A DNA stretch of 64,000 nt from Mactra quadrangularis (GCA_025267735.1 CM046311.1:28935399-28999398); one strand, 5' to 3'. Shown: positions 1-12,655, numbered from the stretch's first letter. Notes: generated by a model from the letters alone, not told the origin. Numbers and translations: made by a program.

Positions 1-1421
1 TGAATTATCAATGTAAATAAGAAAATACATTAATATATTTTATGATTATTTCTAATGTTTATGATCATCCAGAGATATCACGAGATACAAGTTGTCTGCT
101 ATGTAATTTGTATTAAATGCTATAAATATATAAAGTCATTCTCTGAGTTTTTGTTCATCAAATATATGTATTGAAAATAATAACATGTAGATCTATATTA
201 TACAAATGAATATATAATTTTCCTATTAGACTGATAAGGTTTTCTTTCAGCCTCAAAATATAAATATATTATAAATACATTCTTACAAAACAATAGTGCT
301 TTGCTAGCCATATATAGTCTGTATCTTTATACATGTATATAGTCTACATCAAAATTTAAATGATGCTTGCTTTCCTATTATTTGGCACTGGTCCAAGTTA
401 TAAAAATACATACATGGAGAGAAGTGGAACCACTGGTATAACATATTAGTTGGGTAGTTGCTAAGTTAATTAACAGATTTTCTTATGCATTTGATTTGGT
501 TGTAAGCCAGAAGCTTATTTAACAATATATACACAAACTATTATCACTATTAGGTTCATATTGGTTTTGAATCAATGATCATAAGTCTAATAATACATTT
601 TTAGATCTACTTATAATGCCTTTAATAGTATTATAATAATTGTAAAAATGGCATTGATTTACAAATATATAATGTATTTTAAGACTAAAACATAAATAAT
701 GTTAATAAATAATATTTAGTGCCCAATTACTCGATAATTAATAAAGATTCTCTCAGACTCAAATATATAATTTTATCTATTGGCCTTCATATTAAACTGC
801 TCTATGAAAACATGTACAAGTATTGTATTTTCATAGTTTTGTTTTCTAAGTAAGATATATGACCCCTCCCTTAAATATCATAGAGTAACTATAGACATCA
901 GCCAATCGGCACCCAATAAAATCTAACAGTGTATAAAATATCTAGCAAAACTGCTCCTTTCAATGCAGGACCCCTAGTGTGAATGTTATCTATTCTAATA
1001 AGAGGGTTATATACATGAAACAAGGTTAAAATCAGTCATCTGGAAAATGATGGTATATAGGGTCTATGTAAATATGATTTTACTTTTAGGATTTACATAA
1101 AAAATTCTAAACTTTATTTCTTTACGAACTATTTTTCTATTTATTCTTTCTTAATAGAATTTAATTGTTTAAACATATTACCTTATCAAGTCGATATAAT
1201 ATATCATATCAACATGATTTAAGTTGGAAATACCTTCTGGCTTTGTTTATTGTTAGATAAAATATGCCATCATGACATCTGTATTTATAGATGTCACAAA
1301 TTAACATTAACTACATGATTAATTGATAACCCAATTTTATTGGAAAATTTTTATTGACCCCCCCCCCCCCGCCCCAATATATTTCTTATAAAATTAATTA
1401 TACAGTACTGATTATAGAGAA
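1..1421. repeat. Long direct repeat A, copy 1 (left edge outside window)
   Basis: This segment recurs at 6909-8327 with an offset of 6908 bases. In my reading the two copies match throughout except for a poly-C tract near 1359 (13 C here, 11 C in copy 2). The match stops sharply at 1421, where copy 1 runs into LINE-tail sequence and copy 2 into unrelated sequence. It is AT-rich with no credible ORF. The left limit cannot be seen because the window starts inside it. It could be a recent segmental duplication, a terminal repeat of a large element, or an assembly duplication of two haplotypes. Confidence 0.92.
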
Positions 1422-1617
1422 TTAATTTAGAACAGAACAGAACAGAACAGATGTTTTTATTGAAGATTTGTACAACAAAGGCACATGATCTTACAAAACA
1501 TTTAAGTGCAAATATAATACAGATCAATGATAAGACACATATACAAAGGAAAAACAAAGCATACACAAGCATAAATATTTGACTTAACATACATAATTGT
1601 GTTGCAATATATACTAA
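1422..1617 (-). mobile_element. 3' end of a LINE (AACAG/CTGTT tail)
   Basis: Read on the minus strand, this stretch ends with an AATAAA signal followed by a short CTGTT-type simple repeat (AACAG repeated at 1430-1450 on the plus strand). That is the usual form of an L2/CR1-like LINE 3' end. No open coding sequence remains. A similar AACAG start lies at 17624-17636. The family assignment rests only on tail style. Confidence 0.55.
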
Positions 1618-1905
1618 ACACAGTCCGGAATACGTTTGCGAATCCGGAAATCTTGCAAACTTACTTTTTTTATTTTTCATCCGATTAATTTCAAATTTTC
1701 AATAAATGTAGATCTATACATGGGCATAACACCAGTAAATTTTCATCCAGATATCTTTACTAGAAATATGTTTAAGTTCAAGTCAAAAGTCAAAATTCCC
1801 ATGGGAATCAGCAAATTCCCATGGGAGAATGGCTCTCCCATGGGAATCCCATTTAGAATGTGGGAATTTTCTCCCATGGGAGAATTCTCCCATTTCTAAT
1901 TCCAT
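1618..1905 (+). repeat. Dispersed repeat R, copy 1, leading into CCCATGGGAG palindromes
   Basis: From about 1618 the sequence matches the reverse complement of 12306-12624: both start at the same ACACAGTCC-type boundary, share about 170 bases with few differences, and then enter short CCCATGGGA and GGGAGAATTCTCCC palindromes. Outside the boundary the neighbours differ (antisense LINE tail here, LINE coding end at the other copy), so R is a unit of its own or the end of one. No protein is evident. Confidence 0.8.
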
Positions 1906-2011
1906 TAATAAAGGTCACAACAAGGTAAAAATACAGATTTTACATCATACTGATGTTCTTAACAAGAATGTGAAAAAAAATATTTAAAAAGTCCAAAAAT
2001 AAAAAAATCCC

Positions 2012-2180
2012 ATATTTTAGAATGGGAGAATTCTCCCGTGGGAGAAATCCCATATTTCAGAATGGGAGAATTCTCCCGTGGGAGAAATCCCATATCGCAT
2101 ATGGGAGAATTCTCCCGTGGGAGAAATCCCATTTTCAAAATGGGAGAATTCTCCCGTGGGAGAATTCCAATTTTTTCAAT
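2012..2180. repeat. 40-bp doubly palindromic minisatellite, locus 1
   Basis: About four units of exactly or nearly 40 bp start at 2021, 2061, 2101 and 2140. Each unit contains two perfect palindromes, GGGAGAATTCTCCC (14 bp) and CTCCCGTGGGAG (imperfect at its centre), plus an ATCCCAT spacer. The locus at 12030-12205 has the same unit but with CTCCCATGGGAG, the fully palindromic form. Such units can extrude as cruciforms. Small ORFs read through it only because the 40-bp unit has few stop codons. Confidence 0.9.
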
Positions 2181-2514
2181 GGTAGAATATTCACAATGAA
2201 AAACTATTGCAAAGATATAAGGACTGAAGTTTCAAAAGACGGCTTGTATTTTTTTATGAAAGATTTTAAAGTCTAAAATAGTAAATGCTTACAGTTGATT
2301 CTTTTTCATTTCTTAAATGAAGTTTGCATTTAAACAATACAATACTTATAATGATTTGTTGGTTGTAAATATATTACATAAATGTAAATTTGTTAACCTG
2401 CTTCTATGAATACATTTTGTAGATGAGCATAATGCAGTAACTTGAATACAGACTTCCCTAGATTTTAAGTTTCATAAAAAATAAGGAGTAGATAACACTA
2501 TTATTCTATCACTT
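2181..2514. other. AT-rich spacer, no gene seen
   Basis: Between minisatellite and satellite array. No conserved ORF, splice-bounded exon or repeat recognised. Confidence 0.5.
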
Positions 2515-5475
2515 ATACCACTCATCAACTTACCCACTAGCCTGACTTCAGGACTAGCATACATTGATACAGGCTTGTAAAATCTACTTGACAAATACAA
2601 TTGGGCTGGCTGATGATTTTGCCTTGAACTTCATAACAATAAAAATACACCTAGTGTTCGAAAAAAATGTAAGTTGGCAGTCATCAACTTAACCCACAAG
2701 CCTAACCCCAGGACTAGCATACATAAATACTGGCTGGTAAAGTCTACTTGATTCATACAAAAGGGCTAGCTAATAATTTTGCCTTAAACTTTATAACATT
2801 AATAATAAACCGAGTGCTCGAGAAAATTAAAGATGGCAGTCATCAACTTAACCCTCTAGCCTGACCCCAGGACTAGCATACATAGATATAGGCTTGTGAA
2901 GTCTGGTTGATTCATACAAACAGGCTAGCTTATAATTTTCCTATTACTTCATAACATTAATAATGGGCCAAGAGCTTGAGAAAATTGAAGATGGCAGTCA
3001 CCAATTAACCTACTAGCCTGACCCCAGGACTAGCATACATAATGTGGATACATGCTTGTAAAATCTACTTGATAAATACAATTGGGCTAGCTGATAATTT
3101 TGCCTTGAACTTTAAAACATTAATTAAAGACCTGGTGCTTGTGAAAATTAAAAATGGCAGTCATCAACTTAACCCACTAGCCTGACCACAGGACTAGCAT
3201 TCATAGATAAATTCTTGTGAAATCTACTTGATCATACAATCAAGCTAGCTAGTAATTTTGCCTTGAACTTCATAACATTAATAATTGATTGAGTGCTCGA
3301 GAAAATTTAAGACGGCAGTCATCAACTTAACCAACTAGCCTGACCCCAGGACAAGCATACATAGATACATGCTTGTGAAATCTACTTGATTCACACAATC
3401 GGGCTAGCTGAAAATTTTGCTTTGAACTTCATAACATAAATAATAGATCAAGCGCTTGAGAAAATTAAAAAGGGCGGTCATCAACTAAACCCACTAGCCT
3501 GACCCCAGGACTAACATTCATAGATAAAGGCTTGTGATATCTACTTGATCATACAATCAAGCTAGCTAGTAATTTTGCCTTGAACTTCATAACATTAATA
3601 ATTGATCGAGTGCTCATGAAAATTTAAGACGGCAGTCATCAACTTAACCAACTAGCCTGACCCCAGGACTAGCATACATAGATACATGCTTGTAAAATCT
3701 ACATGATTCATACAATCAGGCTGGCTAATAATTTTGCCTTGACTTTCATAACATTAATAATGGACCTAGTGTTAGAAAAAAATAAGATGGCAGTCTTCAA
3801 CTTAATCCACTAGCCTGACCCCAGGACTAGCATACATAGATACAGGCTAGTGAAATCGACTTGATTCATACAATCAGGCTAGCTAATAATTTTGTCTTAA
3901 ACTTAAGAACATTAAGAAATTAAAGCGCTGAAGGCACTGAATTTGTTTGGGTTTAAAAAGTAAAATGAGATTTCCGGCTCCAACTATGTTTGTACACAAA
4001 GAACAGTTCAGTGATAGGTAGAAAGGCATTGCTATGGTTCAAAACACTTCCAATTTCGAACTCGGAGAGGGCCTAAAATACGGTAGATATATTTGGTCAG
4101 GATTGACATCCCCAACAAATAAAAACCTAGAGCTCAAAAAAATTTAAGTTGACAGCCATCAACTTTACCAACAAGCCTGACCCAAGGACTAGCATACATA
4201 GATACATTGTTGGGAAATCTACTTGATAAGTACAATTGGGCTTGCTGATAATTTTGCCTTGAACTTCATAACACTATTAATAGACCTAGTGTTAGAAAAA
4301 AATTAAGATGGTAGTCATCAACTTAAACCACTAGCCTGACCCCAGGACTAATACACATAGATACAGGCTTGTGGAGTCTACTTGACCATACAATCAAGCT
4401 AGCTAATATTCTACCTTGAACTTCATTACATTTATAATGTATCGAGTGCTCAAGAAAAATTCAGATGGCAGTCATCAACTTGACCCACTAGCCTGACTTC
4501 AGGACTAGCATACATAGATACAAGCTTTTGAAATCTACTTTATTCATACAATCAGGCTAGCTGATAATTTTGTCTTGAAGTTAAAAACATTATAGTAAAA
4601 AATATAGCACTCAAAAAAATTTAAGTTGGAAGTCATCAACTTAACCAACTAGCCTGACCCCAGGACTAATACACATAGATACATGCTTGTAAAATCTACA
4701 TGATTCATACAATCAGGCTAGCTAATAATTTTGCCTTGAACTTCATAACATAATTAATGAACCTGCTTGAGAAAATTTAAGATGGCAGTCATCAACTTAA
4801 CCCACTAGCCTGACCCAAGGACTAGCATTCATAGATACAGGCTAGTTAAATCTACTTGATCATACAATCAAGCTAGCTGATAATTTGCCATGAACTATAT
4901 AACATTAATAATGGATCGAGTGCTCAAAAAAATTTAATATGGCAGTCATCAATTTTACCAATTAGTCTGACCACAGGACAAGCTTACATAGATACAGGTT
5001 TGTGAAATCTACTTTATTCATACAATTGGGCTAGGTAATAATTTTGCTTTGAACTTCATAACAAAATCAATGGATCTGCTTGAGAAAATTTAAGATCGCA
5101 GTCATCAACTTAACCCACTTGCCTGACCCAAGGACTAGCATACATAGATACAGGCTTGTGAAATCTACTTGATTCATACAATCAGGCTAGCTAATAATTT
5201 TGCCTTGAACTTCATAACATTATTAATGGACCTGCTCAAGAAAATTAAAGATGATAGTCATCAACTCAACTCACTAGCCTGACCCCAGGACTAGAATCAT
5301 AGATACAGGCTTGTGAAATCTACTTGATTCATACGATCGAGCTAACTACCATTAATAATATTGCCTTGAACTTTATAACATTATTAATGGACCTAGTGCC
5401 TGAAAAAAATTAAGATGGCAGCCATCAACTTAACCCACTAGCCTAACCCAAGGACTAGCATACATAGATACAGGA
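2515..5475. repeat. ~158-bp satellite array, about 18 units
   Basis: Units recur every 156-162 bases with the phrases CATCAACTTAACCCACTAGC, GACCCCAGGACTAGCATAC, GAAATCTACTTGATTCATAC and ATAATTTTGCCTTGAACTTC in fixed order. Seventeen full units and one partial unit can be counted, starting near 2521, 2679, 2837, 2997 and so on to 5421. Divergence between units is moderate (substitutions and small indels), so the array is not freshly amplified. One unit boundary near 3914-4113 is broken by an unrelated insertion. A single diverged monomer of the same family sits at about 53700-53870. Confidence 0.93.
3914..4113 (-). mobile_element. Short interspersed sequence inserted in the satellite
   Basis: About 200 bp interrupt the satellite. 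Their reverse complement aligns with 33525-33675 through phrases such as GAAGTGTTTTGAACC, CACTGAACTGTTCTTTG and CTTCAG(C/T)GCTTT. The two copies share no flanks, so this is a dispersed element. No RNA polymerase III boxes or clear inverted termini are seen, and the class is unknown. Confidence 0.7.
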
Positions 5476-6908
5476 ATTATTGAAAAGCTAATACATATTT
5501 TTTCTCAGATAATTTTGCATAATAACTCCCTACAAGATCAGTCTTCACCTTAACTATAACTAGCCCACTTGTAGCATGATTATTCTGGTTAATGCTTGAA
5601 TTAACTTAAGGCAATGTTTGTAAATTTCTCCTTTAAATGTACTAGAAGCCTACTATTTACACAAGTAAGACAAACCTGATTTGGTTTGTAAAAAATAAAT
5701 TCAAATCATAGTTCACTGTTGTGACTGTGGACCTTAATAAAACATAATCATGATAAATTTACAAAATATATTTAACAGAATTTAAGTTGAGGTAATGAAA
5801 TAGTTAAATGATTCAATTATAAAATGTAATAAAAAAGATAAAGGCTGTGGATTGTTGAGCTAGTGGCAATCTGACCCTAACCATGATTCAAGTGTACCAA
5901 TTTACGAATTGAACTACTATTCAGTTGTTAATGGAGAAGCATACAGGAATTCATGTTATAAAAAAACAAGTGAAGAATTACAGAAGCTTTTACTGTATGG
6001 AAAACCATGTACTCCAAACGTTTCAATTACTAGGTGTGTTTGGGGCTTTTTCAGTGATAATATTTTAGTTTATAAGTGTATCAATCAAGTACTTCTATTG
6101 TTTCAGACAAGAAAAAATAAATGTTTTATTTAGTGTATATTTGTAGAGAGGCCAATGAAGACAATATTTACACTCTGCAGGTGACATAACCACTATAGTT
6201 TTCTGAACAAATTCAATTTTATTCATATACATATCAGTATACATTTTATTTTATTCTAGTTTCATCAGAAAAAATAATTATACATAATAGCGTAATATAA
6301 TATTCTGCTAAGTTTTTGAGAGCAAATTCTGTTTTTCATAAACACATATTGGCTAACAGTCTAATCATCATAGGGTTTATCTAACAATAGGTTAAATTAA
6401 TATTGTAGCTAAAATAAGACTAAACTATTGCTTTATCTTTAAATAAGATCTACTCTCTGACATTATATTACACAGTCTGTATATCTATACATTGTATTAA
6501 ACAATTAGTCTTAATTGCTTATCTCATCTAATATCTGTAGCTATAAATAGACTGTTGATCCTGGGATATCAGCTGGTTGCCATAGTAACAATTTTGATAG
6601 CTTCTTCTTTCATTGGTTAATTGAGCAGATTTTATTATCAGTAATCAGGGATTTAGATTCTATGTCTCTGCAGTAATTTACAATTCTGTTCAATTTGATA
6701 TACAGCATTTAAGATTTACAGTTTACACCAAACTTATTTTGAAAAAAAAAGCAAAAACATAATACTAGTTATTTTATAATAATGTGTATATAAATGATGT
6801 ATGTAGTTGTAAAAAAATCAAAAGAAAAAGTGAGACAATGAAAAAAAGAAATTCATTAATTTTCTACATTTACTGAAATTATAATAATAGTCATCTATGA
6901 GCAATTAC
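5476..6908. other. AT-rich stretch, no gene recognised
   Basis: Follows the satellite up to direct repeat A copy 2. A 74-codon ORF at 5909-6133 has no recognisable motif and is not supported by context. Confidence 0.5.
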
Positions 6909-8327
6909 TGAATTATCAATGTAAATAAGAAAATACATTAATATATTTTATGATTATTTCTAATGTTTATGATCATCCAGAGATATCACGAGATACAAGT
7001 TGTCTGCTATGTAATTTGTATTAAATGCTATAAATATATAAAGTCATTCTCTGAGTTTTTGTTCATCAAATATATGTATTGAAAATAATAACATGTAGAT
7101 CTATATTATACAAATGAATATATAATTTTCCTATTAGACTGATAAGGTTTTCTTTCAGCCTCAAAATATAAATATATTATAAATACATTCTTACAAAACA
7201 ATAGTGCTTTGCTAGCCATATATAGTCTGTATCTTTATACATGTATATAGTCTACATCAAAATTTAAATGATGCTTGCTTTCCTATTATTTGGCACTGGT
7301 CCAAGTTATAAAAATACATACATGGAGAGAAGTGGAACCACTGGTATAACATATTAGTTGGGTAGTTGCTAAGTTAATTAACAGATTTTCTTATGCATTT
7401 GATTTGGTTGTAAGCCAGAAGCTTATTTAACAATATATACACAAACTATTATCACTATTAGGTTCATATTGGTTTTGAATCAATGATCATAAGTCTAATA
7501 ATACATTTTTAGATCTACTTATAATGCCTTTAATAGTATTATAATAATTGTAAAAATGGCATTGATTTACAAATATATAATGTATTTTAAGACTAAAACA
7601 TAAATAATGTTAATAAATAATATTTAGTGCCCAATTACTCGATAATTAATAAAGATTCTCTCAGACTCAAATATATAATTTTATCTATTGGCCTTCATAT
7701 TAAACTGCTCTATGAAAACATGTACAAGTATTGTATTTTCATAGTTTTGTTTTCTAAGTAAGATATATGACCCCTCCCTTAAATATCATAGAGTAACTAT
7801 AGACATCAGCCAATCGGCACCCAATAAAATCTAACAGTGTATAAAATATCTAGCAAAACTGCTCCTTTCAATGCAGGACCCCTAGTGTGAATGTTATCTA
7901 TTCTAATAAGAGGGTTATATACATGAAACAAGGTTAAAATCAGTCATCTGGAAAATGATGGTATATAGGGTCTATGTAAATATGATTTTACTTTTAGGAT
8001 TTACATAAAAAATTCTAAACTTTATTTCTTTACGAACTATTTTTCTATTTATTCTTTCTTAATAGAATTTAATTGTTTAAACATATTACCTTATCAAGTC
8101 GATATAATATATCATATCAACATGATTTAAGTTGGAAATACCTTCTGGCTTTGTTTATTGTTAGATAAAATATGCCATCATGACATCTGTATTTATAGAT
8201 GTCACAAATTAACATTAACTACATGATTAATTGATAACCCAATTTTATTGGAAAATTTTTATTGACCCCCCCCCCCGCCCCAATATATTTCTTATAAAAT
8301 TAATTATACAGTACTGATTATAGAGAA
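6909..8327. repeat. Long direct repeat A, copy 2
   Basis: Second copy of 1-1421, ending at the same base (GATTATAGAGAA). Position 1 of the window corresponds to 6909. The only difference I found is two fewer C in the poly-C run near 8265. Downstream, the sequence continues into DNA not seen at copy 1. Confidence 0.92.
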
Positions 8328-9486
8328 CATATAGAAATGATACTTTGAAAGAGAGTTTACATTAAGAAAACTATTAAAATTTTGGTGTTGTTTAAACTAT
8401 TATATTATATGTTACATGTGATACTTGGAACATGTTAGAAATTATTGAAAAGAACTTTACAAAAGATAAAAGAGGAAATACAAAAAAAAAATCATAATGG
8501 ATCATCGGAAATTAACTAACAAAGCTTTTTGATCAATCATCAATTGTATAATTGAAACATTTACTCAGTGTTTCATTTGGGATTTCCAAAAATATATGAT
8601 CATACATTGCAACCGTTCAAGTGATTTTGTTTCATATAATAAAATATAAAAATCATGCATAATAAACTTATAATTTTTGTTTTACTGGCTGTTTATGTTT
8701 AATAATAAAATCAATTTTCGGACATTTTCAGTAATAAACATGATAGAAAAGGGGCTATATATTGTCCAATACTGGCAATTTTGGACCCTGGAAGTAAATA
8801 CAAATATGCGTGCGCTGTTTCTATGAGCAGACACACTCAGGTAAATGCCGCTTATTTTCTTTTATTATGGGGGCTGCCGCCCAAACACCCCACTGATAAT
8901 AAAAATGGATTGCAAAAAAGCATATCAAATTGTTGTTGAAAACAATTCATTTAAGAAATGAATAAAAAAACTGCTTTGGTAACAAAAATGGGGTCCAAAC
9001 TTTGTATACAACGCTATGTCCTAGCATGTGCATTAGCTGGGTCCGCAAAACTTGATTCTATCCCCAAAACTTGAAAAGTATGTTTATCATGTTCATGACT
9101 GTTACCCTGTTTGCATCTATTTCTGAGTTACTAAGCCCTATAATAAAAATTATGATACAAAGTCTCTTACATTTCTTTTCAGCTCAATACATCCACCAAT
9201 CTTTCATTTTTAGAGTAGCAAAAAGAAATTACATCAAATGTTTACATTTTTACATTTTAACGGCAATATTCAAGTCATGTGACAACCACCATTACGTAAG
9301 GGAAGTAAATCTGGATGTGCGGTATAAATAGTCTGTACCATACTGTCATAATAAATTAACTGTTCAAAATTTTTCATGAATTCAGTCAGCACACAATCAT
9401 AGCAAAAGTTATTTCGTAAAAAAGTTAACAATAACTGGATCTTTTACTCAAACAATTCATACAGGTCTGTTATTTTGTGTTTGTAT
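8328..9486. other. Intergenic, nothing recognised
   Basis: AT-rich, short ORFs only (an 86-codon ORF at 9071-9331 is hydrophobic and without family resemblance). No repeats or RNA genes seen. Confidence 0.5.
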
Positions 9487-9488
9487 TA

Positions 9489-9671
9489 CAGTAAAACTCG
9501 GATATAACATTCTCACTGGGCCATAGAAATAAGGTATGTTATAACCGAGGTATGTTATATCCATATAGAATACTAACTATATTATATATAAGGATGAAAA
9601 ACAGGCCAGAAAAATTGGTATTGTAACTGAGTGCATGTTATAACCGAGTATGTTATATCTGAGTTTTACTG
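9489..9671. mobile_element. MITE, pogo/Tc1-mariner type, 183 bp
   Basis: Inverted termini of 22 bp begin CAGTAAAACTCGGATATAAC on the left and CAGTAAAACTCAGATATAAC on the right (reverse complement), differing at one base. The element is bounded by TA at 9487-9488 and 9672-9673, the target duplication of the Tc1/mariner superfamily. It has no coding capacity. A further TGTTATAACCGAG motif recurs inside. Confidence 0.9.
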
Positions 9672-9673
9672 TA

Positions 9674-12000
9674 CCCTTCTTTTTCACAAAGGAGGCATCT
9701 AAAGACAGTTGCATGCCTGCCTGAGTGGTTCATTCAGCAAAATCTGGCAAAATATCTTTCTGTGCGAAATTTAGGTCACTTTTATTTACGTGTAGGTGTG
9801 GCTTCAATAGAAATTACTGTTAAGTGAAAATAACGCAGAACTGGATTTAACGCAGAAATAGATGCAATGAGTAAAATGAGTTTCAATGTAATCATCCTCA
9901 CTTTTTAGACAAAATAACACATCCAGAATAGAATATATTGAAATAATATGACATTAAACTATTTAACTATAATAATTAATTTACCTTCATGGTCCGGCCA
10001 GGTTTCACTCTATCGTAGGTTAACTGTATCTTGTAACTGCAAGGCTTATTTCTATGTTAAACTTAGTCTATATAGATGTAGATAACATTGGCTTCACCCA
10101 TAGATCTGGACAGGTGCACTAGGATAATCATTACAATGCATCATGTCTGGTCTATGAATTTCACCAAGATATTTCAGATGATTCCCAATTTCACTAGGCT
10201 TATTTGTCAAACCTCCAATCCGGCATTTGTCATTACGTTTGTTCATGTAAACAACTGTTCCATTTTTTAAATGTGACAGTTAATTCAACATGGTTTCATC
10301 GGTTTTAGTCAGTAATATGTACGTTAATTCACATTTCTGCCAAGTTTCAGTAATTTATTCCAATTATTTACCGTGATATTAACGATTTTCCAGCGAGAAA
10401 TGTCGCTGTTGAAAAACATGTTTTATCACTCATTATACTGTTTCCGGTTCGTTGCTATTACCAACGCTTGTCTATTAGACGGATCAACATTTTAATCTGC
10501 GGACATTTTAGTATTTTACTTATTTCTATAGTGTATGAGGATATAAACATTAGAAATCATCCATACAATGTTATTATAATATGTATTTATGTATATTTAA
10601 GTATATCATGTTGTTTAATGGGCCGTATTTGCCGTTTTAGCCTACTTAAGCGCAAAAGAGCGCTGTGCTGATGCAGTGTGGGACCGTTAGTGCGACGGCG
10701 TAGCAGTCTGTACTCGGCTAACGGTCCCACGACGGTTTTTGCGACGTTTGCGGTCGCACTGCTACTTAAATGTGAAGCACTTGCTGCACAGGGAGCACTT
10801 TAATTTATAAGTCCACGCCTGTGCCGCGGTTGAGGACTTCAACACTTACTCCCAAAGTATGCACAAAGTTATTTTATAAGTTAGATTGAACTTACACTTT
10901 TTTTGCAAATTTTCGTGCTTACTTTTCTAAATTATTTTTATAGTAAATGCGTATACTTCGTAAACTAGTATTGTTAGGGTATTTTTAATCCTTTCCTAAC
11001 ACTCTTGTATCATCGCTAGGGATGTTAGATCCATTTGATTGTAGATCTATTAATTTGACGAAATTTGACATGAAAAAGAACATCCCAGAGTTTTTACTTC
11101 TGGAATAAAAGTTACTAAAACAATTACTAATTTGTTCCTACGATCGTTGTCGTTAAGATGCAAACATGTAAAACAAACTTTTTTACAATGTTTAAGTAAT
11201 AAAATAACCCCTTAAACTGATATCAATAAAAACACAAGTGAATCCAGGGGGACTGGACAGGTTGATACAGTCCATTCGTTCAATCACCCTGCCCTGCCCT
11301 GCTAGATCCGCCTATGAATATTTAGTTTACAGTATGATTTAGTAAACTCTGCCTTTTATTTTTGAAAATATTAGTTTTTTTGTTGAGCGTTGGGTTTTTA
11401 GGGGGCGGGGTTGCGTGGTAGCAACACATTGCATAAGTCGCATCTTATCGGTCAGACAACCCATTAACAGTTAACCATTTACTTAGCACATACTCAGTAA
11501 CTGAGTCAGTGACTGACAACTGCCCGACATGGTTAGGAATCAGCCTGGGATTATAGTGGTAGAAATCATTTCTTGAACAAACTCTGCAAACGTATGTATG
11601 CCCCGTTCGGGAATCAGATGGAATGTTCAAAACACTGCTGAAAAAGTTTTTAGTCACTGATTCAACTAACCATTTTTCCAGTCAACTATCTAACACGAAA
11701 ACAATACATACATGATCTTACTAAAAAGTGTCAGCTATAAATGAAAAAGAAAAGGTATCCATTTGTCGATTTCTAAATGTATCAAACACAGCTTTTGAGT
11801 AACATACATAGAATATTTTTAACAGTCTAAAACAATGTTTTTTGCTATATTTGATTTTATAAAATCATTTTAGTTTATAAAGAAGGCTGTCGAACTGTTT
11901 TCAACTATGCAGCGTAATTTACTCATAAAATACAGTCAAATAGTAAAAAACCAACAATATCTAGTCATTAAATAACAGTTTCCTTAGAAATTCTCAATAA
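9674..12000. other. Intergenic, no gene recognised
   Basis: Only short ORFs without family features. It contains one hairpin (10679-10729) in a locally GC-rich patch at 10620-10830. A 70-codon ORF on the minus strand near 11445-11657 contains a CxxC-like stretch but matches no family I know. Confidence 0.5.
10679..10729. repeat. Hairpin with perfect 12-bp arms
   Basis: TGGGACCGTTAG at 10679-10690 is matched by CTAACGGTCCCA at 10718-10729 around a 27-base loop, in a GC-rich island of otherwise AT-rich DNA. It may be the end of a decayed transposon. No partner copy was identified. Confidence 0.65.
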
Positions 12001-12029
12001 AATATGCAAAATCTAATTATATTGGGAAT

Positions 12030-12205
12030 TCCCATTTTCAGAATGGGAGAATTCTCCCATGGGAGAAATCCCATATTCAGAAATGGGAGAATTCTCCCAT
12101 GGGAGAAATCCCATATTCAGAAATGGGAGAATTCTCCCATGGGAGAAATCCCACATTCAGAAATGGGAGAATTCTCCCATGGGAGAATTCTCCCATTTCT
12201 AATAT
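12030..12205. repeat. 40-bp doubly palindromic minisatellite, locus 2
   Basis: Four units at exact 40-bp spacing start at 12041, 12081, 12121 and 12161. Each carries GGGAGAATTCTCCC and CTCCCATGGGAG, both perfect palindromes. Relative to locus 1, the CG in CTCCCGTGGGAG is CA here, a typical change at a methylated CpG or its reverse. The 77-codon ORF across it is a repeat artefact. Confidence 0.9.
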
Positions 12206-12305
12206 GGGAGAATTTTAAATGGTGTTTAAATGCTTAAAAAATGACAAATTATTCATTTTTTCTTTGGAATAATGTTATGTACTAATAGATCTATCCAATT
12301 CTAAC

Positions 12306-12624
12306 TCTAAATGTTAATTTGGATGAATTTGAAAAAATGGGAATTTTCTCCCATATTTGTATATGGGAGAAAATTCCCATTTTTCTCCCATGAAAATCCC
12401 ATGGGAGAGCATTTCTCCCATGGGAATTTGCCGATTCCCATGGGAATTTTGACTTTTGACTTTAAATTAAACATATTTCTAGTAAAGATATCAGGATGAA
12501 AGTTTACTGGTGTTATGCCCATATGTAGATCTACATTTATTGAAAATTTGAAATAAATCGGATTAAAAATAAAAAAAGTAAGTTTGCAAGATTTCTGGAT
12601 TCGCAAACGTATTCTGGACTGTGT
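12306..12624 (-). repeat. Dispersed repeat R, copy 2
   Basis: Reverse complement of 1618-1905. It has the same inner end in CCCATGGGA palindromes (12350-12450) and the same outer boundary (GGACTGTGTT at about 12612-12623 on the plus strand). It sits just 3' of the LINE coding remnant at 12656-15062. With the minisatellite at 12030-12205 it repeats the R-plus-minisatellite order of locus 1. Confidence 0.8.
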
Positions 12625-12655
12625 TACTACTATGTTTATGAGAGTGGCATGTAAT

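Noticed and set aside
2022..2276. 84-codon ORF with repeated GRILPWEKSH peptide
   Set aside because: It is a translation of the 40-bp minisatellite, without start context or conservation. The same peptide appears at 12004-12237 for the same reason.
5909..6133. 74-codon ORF as a gene
   Set aside because: No motif, no splice partner and ordinary length for chance ORFs in this DNA.
1..8327. LTR retrotransposon with 1.4-kb LTRs
   Set aside because: No gag/pol coding, primer-binding site or polypurine tract was seen between the repeats; the interior is satellite and LINE debris.
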